Assembly: GCF_963678635.1 (NCBI RefSeq) | Contig: NC_087064.1 | Location: 24,234,539-24,298,538, forward strand | Direction of reading: 5' to 3' | DNA length: 64,000 nucleotides | Source: Symsagittifera roscoffensis | Lineage: Eukaryota > Xenacoelomorpha > Acoela > Convolutidae | Shown here: piece after piece, positions 56,401 through 64,000 of the stretch | Numbering within the stretch: the first letter of the stretch is position 1 | How the letters are laid out: each line of letters opens with the position of its first letter | Notes under the pieces: generated by a model | The model's database searches: none | Told to the model about the DNA's origin: nothing | Seen by the model: the letters and a program-made list of their open reading frames with translations, nothing else | Translations under genes and position numbers: made by a program

Positions 56401-59400
56401 ATCTAGTAGGGTAAAGTGTTTGGATTTTCTTTGTTCAAAGTTGTTGTAATTTATTTGAGTTCTACCATGCAACAATTGCATCAGAATGTCATTAAGATGT
56501 CTTTGTAATGAAATCACGCAAACAAAATATTTTCGGACGAGAGAATTCGCGTGTCCTAATTAGAAAAATTTGGGTTCAATTGACATGCATATTGTTTCAA
56601 AAGGGCATTTAGTCTTCTAAAAAGATTGATTGTTTTTTATTTGAGGTTTTAAAAACTTATTTAAGATGAACCATGTAATATTTGCATCAGAATGCCATCA
56701 AGATGTCTTTATAATGAAATCACACAACCAAAACATTTTCGGCCGAGAGCATTTGTTTGCGTGTTCTTATTAGAAAACTTTGGGTTCATTTGACATTCAG
56801 AAAGTCAGATTGTTTTAAAAGAGGCATTTAATCTTCTAAAAAAGTTTGATTGTTCTTTTATTTGAAGTTTTTAAAAATTATTTGAGCTCGAACATGCATC
56901 ATTTGCATCATAATGTCATTAAGATGTCTTTGTAATGAATTCACACAACCAACTCATCTTCGGACGAGAACATTTGCGTGTTGTAATTACAAAACTTTGG
57001 GTTCATTTGACATACGGAATGTTTTAAAAGAGGCATTCAGTCTTGCAAAATATTTCATTGTTTTTTTTTCAAGTTTTTGCGATATATTTGAGCTCAACCA
57101 TGTATTCTTTGCATCAGAATGTCAGTAAGATGTCTTCATAATGAATTCACACAAATAACTCATTTTCGGACGAGAGCATTTGCGTGTTCTAAGTACAAAA
57201 TTTTGGAATCATTGACATACAGATTTTTTTTAAAAGGGGCATTTACACATGTAAAATGTTTGATTTTTTTTGTAAATTGTTTTTGCAATTTATTTGAGCT
57301 CAACCATGTAACATTTGCATCAGAATGTCGTTAAGATGTCTTCATAATGAATTCAAACAAATAACTCATTTTCGGACGAGAGCATTTGCGTTTTCTAAGT
57401 ACAAAATTTTGGGTTCATTGACACACAGGTTGTTTTAAGAGTGGCATCTAGTAGGGTAAAATGTTCGGATTTTCTTTGTTTAAAATTGTTGTAATTTATT
57501 TGAGTTCAACCATGCAACACTTACATCAGAATGTCATTAAGATGTCTTTGTAATGAAATCACGCAAACAACACTTTTTCGGACGAGAGAATTCGCGTGTC
57601 CTTATTAGAAAAATTTGGGTTCAATTGACATGCAGATTGTTTCAAAAGGGCATTTAGTCTTCTAAAAAGATTGATTGTTTTTTATTTGAGGTTTTAAAAA
57701 CTTATTTAAGATGAACCATGTAATATTTGCATCAGAATGCCATCAAGATGTTTTTATAATGAAATCACACAACCAAAACATTTTCGGCCGAGAGCATTTG
57801 TTTGCGTGTTCTGATTAGAAAACTTTGGGTTCATTTGACATTCAGAAAGTCAGATTGTTTTAAAAGAGGCATTTAATCTTCTAAAAAATTTTGATTGATT
57901 TTTTTAATTGAAGTTTTTAAAATTTATTTGAGCTCAACCATGTATTCTTTGCATCAGAATGTCGTTAAGATGTCTTCATAATGAATTCACACAAATAACT
58001 CATTTTCGGACGAGAGCATTTGCGTGTTCTAAGTACAAAGTTTTGGGTTCATTGACATACAGATTGTTTTAAGAGGGGCATATAGTAGGGTAAAATGTTT
58101 GGATTTTCTTTGTTTAAAGTTGTTGTAATTTATTTGAGTTCAACCATGCAACACTTACATCAGAATGTCATTAAGATGTCTTTGTAATGAAATCACGCAA
58201 ACAACACATTTTCGGACGAGAGAATTCGCGTGTCCTTATTAGAAAAATTTGGGTTCAATTGACATGCAGATTGTTTCAAAAGGGCATTTAGTCTTCTAAA
58301 AAGATTGATTGTTTTTTATTTGAGGTTTTAAAAACTTATTTAAGATGAACCATGTAATATTTGCATCAGAATGCCATCAAGATGTCTTTATAATGAAATC
58401 ACACAACCAAAACATTTTCGGCCTAGAGCATTTGTTTGCGTGTTCTTATTAGAAAACTTTGGGTTCATTTGACATTCAGAAAGTCAGATTGTTTTAAAAG
58501 AGGCATTTAATCTTCTAAAAAAGTTTGATTGTTTTTTTATTTGAAGTTTTTAAAATTTATTTGAGCTCGAACATGCATCATTTGCATCAAAATGTCATTA
58601 AGATGTTTTTGTAGTGAATTCACACAACCAACTCATTTTCGGACGAGAACATTTGCGTGTTGTAATTACAAAACTTTGGGTTCATTTGACATACGGAATG
58701 TTTTAAAAGAGGCATTCAGTCTTGCAAAATATTTCATTGTTTTTTTTTTCAAGTTTTTGCGATATATTTGAGCTCAACCATGTATTCTTTGCATCAGAAT
58801 GTCGTTAAGATGTCTTCATAATGAATTCACACAAATAACTCATTTTCGGACGAGAGCATTTGCGTGTTCTAAGTACAAAATTTTGGGTTCATTGACATAC
58901 AGATTGTTTTAAGAGGGGCATATAGTGGGGTAAAATGTTTGGATTTTCTTTGTTTAAAGTTGTTGTAATTTGTTTGAGTTCAACCATGCAACATTTGCAT
59001 CAGAATGTCATTAGATGTCTTTATAATGAAATCACACAACCAAAACATTTTCGGCCGAGAGCATTTGATTGCGTGTTCTTATTAGAAAACTTTGGGTTCA
59101 TTTGACATTCAGAAAATCAGATTGTTTTAAAAGAGGCATTTAGTCTTCTAAAAAAGTTTGATTGTTTTTTTATTTGAAGTTTTTAAAATTTATTTGAGCT
59201 CGACTATGCATCATTTGCATCAGAATGTCATTAAGATGTCTTTGTAATGAATTCACACAAACAACTCATTTTCGGACGAGAACATTTGCGTGTTGTAATT
59301 AAAAAATTTTGGGTTCATTTGTTATACGGATTGTTTTAAAAGAGGCATTCAGTCTTGCAAAATATTTCATTGTTTTTTTTTTCAAGTTTTTGCGATATAT

Positions 59401-59885
59401 TTGAGCTCAACCATGAATTCTTTGCATCAGACTGTCGTTAAGATGTCTTCATAATGAATTCACACAAATAACTCATTTACGGACGAGAGCATTTGCGTGT
59501 CCCAATTAGAAATTTTTGGGTTCATTTGACATACAGTTTGATTTAAAAGAGGCGTTTAGTCTTCCAAATTGTTTGAGAGTTTTTTTTTGATGTTTTTGAA
59601 ATTTGTTTGAGCTCAACCATGTATCGTTTGCATCAGGATGTCCATAAGATATCTTTGTAATGAATTCAGGCCACCCTTTCGTTTTTGGACGAGAGCATGT
59701 GCGTGTTCCAATTAGAAAATTTTGGGTTCATTTGACTTACAGATTGTTTTAAAAGGGGCATTTAGTCTTGTAAAATGTTTGATTGTTTTTTTTTTTCAAA
59801 GTTTTTGCAACTTATTGGAGCTCAGTCTTGTAACAATCGCATCAAAGTGTCATTAAGATTTCTTTTTGTAATGAATAGTTCAGGT
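53405..59885. repeat. Satellite array, ~31 monomers of 204-222 bp, 10-monomer higher-order unit
   Basis: Each monomer carries GAGCTCAACCATG, TTGCATCAGAATGTC, TTAAGATGTCTTTGTAATGA, ATTTTCGGACGAGAGCATTT and TTTTGGGTTCATTTGACATA. The CATCAG anchor recurs at 53,555, 53,762, 53,981, 54,185, 54,391 and so on to 59,840. Successive spacings 207, 219, 204, 206, 206, 221, 206, 206, 206, 208 then repeat almost exactly: ten monomers form a 2,088-bp unit present twice (about 53.4-55.5 and 55.5-57.5 kb). A rearranged set follows to 59.9 kb. Both edges grade into diverged monomers. Short open frames repeated inside are passengers. Confidence 0.95.
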
Positions 59886-60057
59886 GTCACTAAAGCACAA
59901 AAAAAATCAAATGAAAACAATACTTTTAAATCTTTGTAATCAAGACTGCTTTTACCAGGACACAAAAACTAAACTGATTTTCTTTGAGCAAAGTCTTCTT
60001 AGAAAGGTTGGCAGCATTTCGAAAACTAATGAGTAAATTCAAACTCACAAAACAAGA

Positions 60058-60808
60058 GACTGCTTGTATCAGGGTGAAACCCTATCTAGTCTGAATACCC
60101 TTTAAGTTGCATAGAACATTTTTTGATTAAATCTTTTTCCATATTTTGAAAATTGAACAAAAAAGATTTTAAAAAATTCGAAAAATGTCAACCAGATTTT
60201 TGTAGAAACATCTTCCTTTTTATGCGCTATATAAACGGCATTTATCGAAAAGTTAAAAAATCAAAAAAAATACACCGAGCAGAAGCATCCCATATTGTCA
60301 AAAAAAATTGAATAAAACAAAAGTTATCTCGCGTAACGAATTGATTCAGATAAACTGTCATATGAAAGAAACTCATGTTTTTTGTCTACTGTAAAATTCG
60401 CCATTTTCGGCGGACGTTTTTTTTATCATAAAAACGAACAGATGTACTGAGTTAAGATATAAACGGATGAGTTGCCCACAATTTTTTTTTCAAACAAGTG
60501 TGGAGTTGTCGAATTTCTCCAATTCGCCAACTCGGAGAACTTTCGCTCACAGTTTTTCTACTTTTCTGTTAACGCGTATTAAATATGGCGAGTTACTCAA
60601 GCTCACAACTCATTCTAAAGCAGTCTAATTGATCCAAAAGGCCAATAGTTGCAAAATTTATCAAAAATTTTTTATTGAGTGTGAGGAGATTCGCAAACAA
60701 ATCAATGAATGCTTTTAAAAGATGTAACGAAACTCTTTGCCAAAAGCTTTCTTCAAACTTTTTAAGGGCAGCTATAAAAGTCTAGAAATTGCTCTAATAC
60801 GAGCAGTC
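60058..60808. mobile_element. Element bounded by inverted dispersed-repeat ends
   Basis: Begins GACTGCTTGTATCAGGG and ends CTAATACGAGCAGTC, so the module seen singly elsewhere occurs here at both ends in inverted orientation, 751 bp apart. The interior is AT-rich and unrelated to the 0.5-kb family. No coding frame. Confidence 0.55.
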
Positions 60809-61074
60809 TGGTTTCATTTTGAAAACTTTTGAACATACGGTTTTTTCTGCATATGTGCTTCACTCAATGTTTGGAAATAAAACAATAAATACTCAAATTA
60901 AGTAACTTAACCCTGTTCAAAAGTCTTTAAGAGTTCTAGAGCAATTAAGAACATAGATCTAGAACATAGGTAACCGCAATCGAAACTCAGTAAAAAGTTT
61001 TTTGCTGTACAAATTAGCCGGTTGCATGTGCTCAAAGTAATATCGACATTTTTTCCTAATTTTGGCGGTGTCAC

Positions 61075-61904
61075 CCCGCACCGGAGTTCCATGGATAATA
61101 ATCGATTATAATGGAAAAAGCTTGTCTAAAAGTTGTCATTATAATCCATTATTGTGGCAAATTTAGACCACGTAACCGATTAGGTGGTCATTAAAATCGA
61201 TTTTTTTCGAAAAATAAAAATCCATTATAATCCATTATAATCCATTAAAATCTTTTATTTTTGGCAATGAAATCGATTATTTTTGCCAAGATAATCCAGT
61301 ATAATTGAGTATTTTTGCAATAAAAATCCATTATAATCCATTATCATCGATTATAATACATTATATTTTTTGAACCAATTTCGATTATTTTTGCAGAATT
61401 TTTGCAAGTTTTGCAGGAAATCTGCAAAAAGTATGCCATGTCTTTTACTAAATACCATGTCTAATGTCACCACCTCAAGTAATTTTCAACTCTCCGCAAT
61501 TAAAGAGAGGGGGTGTCAATCATAAACCCACTCCCCCAAACTCTACCAATAAATAGGGGGGTACGGGGGCAAATGGCACTTGAAGTAAACGGAGGGAACA
61601 CCGCTCAAACCACAATAAATAATATATTCGACGTGAAATGTAACATTTTATGAAACATTTTACGTAGCAACTGCACTAAACAGGAAATGAGATAAATTTG
61701 ATAAAACTGTAAATTTCACAAATAACCTCTCGAAAAACTCCATTATAATCAATTTTTATCGATTATAATGGATTATATTGGCATAAAAAACATAGGGATT
61801 ATAATCCATTTTTAATGGATTATAATCGATTATTTTTTAATTTATTGAGACAAACCACGAAAATTCAATATAATCGATTATTATCCATGGAAATCCGGTG
61901 CGGG
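61075..61904. mobile_element. ~830-bp inverted-repeat element filled with ATTATAATC iterations
   Basis: Left end CCCGCACCGGAGTTCCATGG then ATAATAATCGATTATAATGG; right end is the inverted CCATGGAAATCCGGTGCGGG. Next to both ends, and again near 61,320-61,360 and 61,740-61,830, TCCATTATAA or ATTATAATCG units repeat with a 10-bp period on both strands. The middle (61,490-61,620) is C/A-rich. A truncated copy is at 27,280-27,562. The outer flanks do not match, so no target duplication was found. Confidence 0.8.
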
Positions 61905-62194
61905 ACGTGTTAAATTCCTGTAGTGAAAAGTTATACAAATTGCAAAAAATGATTCAACTTCAATCAAAGCATTGACTTCAGTAATCCGCTTTTGTTCTAG
62001 ATCAGTATCGCTATTTTGATACACAGCTTTTACACACAAGTAATGCTTGTTATAAAACTTCAGGCTGCCGCTCAAATCAGTATTTCGTTAATTCTTCGCC
62101 CCATACCACGTTTTTACGGCTCGTAAATTTGCGTGCCAATACACCTAAAAAGCTGCTGAGTTTGCGTGCGAAAAACTGGACAAAATTGTTCCTA

Positions 62195-62660
62195 ACAAAG
62201 CAAAGCCCTGATTGTTCCGACTGCATTTTAAAGTATATGGAATAATTTTTGGTTTAAGAAAATGGGTGATATTTGAAAAAAAAGAACGTTTTTGTATAAG
62301 TTTTTTATTCATCACCCAACAAACTATTTAAAGTACAAAATGATATATTTCGCTTACAGCGAAGTAATAAACAAACGATTTCTTAGAAGGACTAAGATTC
62401 CTCTTACGAGTGATTAGCATGAAATATATTGCGGGTCAGTTGTTCCAAATTGGCGAAACTGGCTTTTTTCAAACACCCATAACTTAACGAAAAATGACCA
62501 TAGGTGAAGTATCTTTTTAATTTGATCTCAGGTTTTTTTGTAATATGTTTCGAAAATTATTTTTGTTTAATTTGCTTGCTAAAAAGACTAAATTTGCCAT
62601 GTGAAAGAAAAACACCCCGAGCACTAGCATTTTCTTTGAAAGTAGTCGGAGCAAAACTAA
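62195..62660 (+). repeat. Dispersed ~0.5-kb repeat, forward diverged copy
   Basis: GCAAAGCCCTGATTGTTCCG, ACTGCATTTTAAAGTATATG, CACCCAACAAACTATTTAAAG, TTCCAAATTGGCGAAACTGG, GATCTCAGG, ACACCCCGAGCACTAGCAT, AAAGTAGTCGGAGCAA. The start of the module is lost. Confidence 0.6.
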
Positions 62661-62688
62661 ATTTTGGGTTGACAATATCAAAAACAAA

Positions 62689-62965
62689 ACTGCTTGTATC
62701 AAGGCAAAGTCCTGATTGTTCCGACTGCCATCTATTTAGCCGCGAATATATTTTGGTAAATTAAAAATTGGCAAAGGTATTTTGGCTAATCAGATTAAAA
62801 TTAAATGTTGGAGCTAAAGTTGTGTATGGAACTAAAAAAAAACAATTAGCTGCCTCAAATCAATTTGGAACGATATTGTAGCGCTGGAAAAAGCACCACT
62901 CGTGTAAACTAAAAAACGAGGATATAGCGACTTGCATGCGTGCCGCCTAGCATGCGCAAATAGAG
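62689..62965 (+). repeat. Second subfamily of the dispersed repeat, copy 2
   Basis: Partner of 29,195-29,480: ACTGCTTGTATCAAGGC, GTTCCGACTGCCAT, GTGTATGGAACTAAAA, CAATTAGCTGCC, CTTGCATGCGTGCC, AGCATGCGCAAAT. It follows the 62,195 copy by only about 30 bases. Confidence 0.6.
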
Positions 62966-62969
62966 TAAT

Positions 62970-63700
62970 TATCCGATTAGTTTTCTAATCACAACCTGCA
63001 AAAACGAATTTTATTTGAATAAAATATGCAGTGTCGGGTCTTACTCATTTTCTTCGGAAAACGAAGCAATAAACTGCAAAATTTTGAACCGAATTATTAG
63101 GACCTCAATTAACCCAGGAGTGATTTGCATGAAAATTGCCGTATGGAAACTATGAATTATACTTTTTGAACTCCAAAGATTCCCGAGTCGGCGTGTTTTT
63201 TCGGGAAAATTGGTCAAATAAAATGACTACCGCTTGTGTATTTCTAACACTCTTTTAAAAAAACAAGTACATAACGAAGTCGAATTAAAATGCAATGTAT
63301 TTCAACCATAAGGTCATGCTTTAGTGGATGTGGTGTCGGGCCCGAGCGGACGGCTATGCCTTAGTGGAATACTGGCTAAATAATTTTTGAAATTTTGAAT
63401 CCTGGAATCCTGGAGGAAAAAAAATAATAAAATTTATTAATTTTTCTTGTAGAATATTTTTAATTCAAAAGAATATTTACCATAAAGCGTTCATTGAAGT
63501 TTCCAAAACTAGTTCCACAAATTAATTAAAATCATTCAAATGAAGACTTACTTGGCCCATTCCAATAACTAAATGTGGTACTTGATTTTGCGTGGAAAAT
63601 TAGGTTTTAGGAATGATGTTTTTGATGAACACTGGAATTTCGGCTGCATTTTACTATAAATTAGATATCAGTTATTGAATAGCAAAGCTAATCAACTTGT
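62970..63700. other. Gene-free stretch
   Basis: No gene recognised. A G+C-rich patch near 63,320-63,375 (GGTGTCGGGCCCGAGCGGAC) stands out, with TTAGTGGA repeated on both sides. Confidence 0.35.
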
Positions 63701-63709
63701 TTTCCACAG

Positions 63710-63984
63710 ATTTAGCGCTGCATATTACCAGATCCGTACAAGAATTCTCAACACCTCGAGAAAATATTGGGAAAACCGTTGTGAAAATAGTATTGAGCTA
63801 TGTGTACAGAGCTGAGCCAATTCATGTGCATCAAATTTGCATCAATAATCGTATGGCATTTTCAGTTCTTAAATACAATCAAAGATTCGACAAGAAATCT
63901 GTTATGAAAAGTTTTGTTTCAATGAAGCTTTTTTCACGCTGTTTTATTGAATTACATTTTCAATTTATTCATAAATACTCTTAA
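63710..63984 (+). CDS. Candidate exon at the right edge, unidentified
   Basis: Acceptor CTTGTTTTCCACAG at 63,709, then an open frame of about 90 codons to TAA at 63,982. Segments read LALHITRSVQEFSTPRENIG and VLSYVYRAEPIHVHQICINN. Codon use and residue mix look protein-like in the first 60 codons; the last 30 are less so, and a donor could lie within. No family recognised. Any downstream exon would lie outside the window. Confidence 0.3.
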
Positions 63985-64000
63985 TTCTTATAATGGATAA

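Noticed and set aside
54825-57334. Repeated identical ~71-residue open frames (54,825-55,040 with 56,913-57,128; 55,031-55,246 with 57,119-57,334)
   Set aside because: They are satellite monomers. The identity comes from the 2,088-bp higher-order duplication, not from protein conservation, and other monomers break the frame.
53405-59885. CRISPR-like regular repeat spacing
   Set aside because: Spacing is regular but the whole 206-bp unit repeats, with no unique spacers; the genome is eukaryotic and no cas-type gene was seen.
63320-63400. tRNA-like boxes (GCCCGAGCGGACGG and a later TTTTGAATCC)
   Set aside because: They resemble the A and B promoter boxes of a Ser/Leu tRNA or SINE, but no acceptor stem or cloverleaf could be drawn.

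Overview
The window reads as AT-rich, repeat-dense nuclear DNA of an invertebrate animal; the phylum cannot be fixed from the sequence. The evidence is short GT-AG exons in long repeat-filled introns, a Ty3/gypsy-type retroelement, a Maverick/Polinton element with a protein-primed family-B DNA polymerase, hAT-type and other miniature inverted-repeat elements, and a satellite array. No rRNA, CRISPR array or bacterial-style operon was seen. Most long open frames here are chance.

Layout. 1-17 kb: minus-strand Ty3/gypsy remnants. One copy is cut by the left window edge (1-2.1 kb, integrase to reverse transcriptase). A second, longer copy spans about 10.2-15.3 kb (Gag-like, protease, RT, RNase H, integrase with a core deletion). 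Between them lie short palindromic repeats (2.1-2.9 kb) and weak envelope-like fragments (5.6-6.8 kb). 17-28 kb: nested miniature elements, including a hAT-type element with perfect 8-bp target-site duplications (20,466-20,892), a duplicated 1.1-kb segment and a dispersed family carrying a TCAGGGC/GCCCTGA hairpin. Two candidate exons of an unidentified minus-strand membrane protein also lie here.

28.2-35.2 kb: the one host gene I can tentatively name, a plus-strand multi-exon gene resembling VPS52 of the GARP/EARP tethering complexes. Its exons are 27-170 bases and its introns are full of mobile-element debris. 35-43 kb: mostly gene-free, with a miniature element, a possible terminal exon near 40.2-40.4 kb and a striking palindromic cluster of the decamer CAACAGTGCC (41.3-42.0 kb).

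43,190-48,991: a complete but dead, unusually short (5.8 kb) Maverick/Polinton element. It has AG...CT ends, inverted repeats of about 450 bp, a 6-bp GCTGAG duplication and only a DNA polymerase B pseudogene recognisable inside. 49.4-52.3 kb: four more small inverted-repeat elements. 53.4-59.9 kb: a satellite of about 31 monomers of 204-222 bp with a 10-monomer, 2,088-bp higher-order repeat present twice. 60-63 kb: more inverted-repeat elements, one filled with ATTATAATC-type 10-bp iterations. A candidate exon lies at the right edge.

Family assignments rest on motif recognition from memory; no alignment or database search was run.
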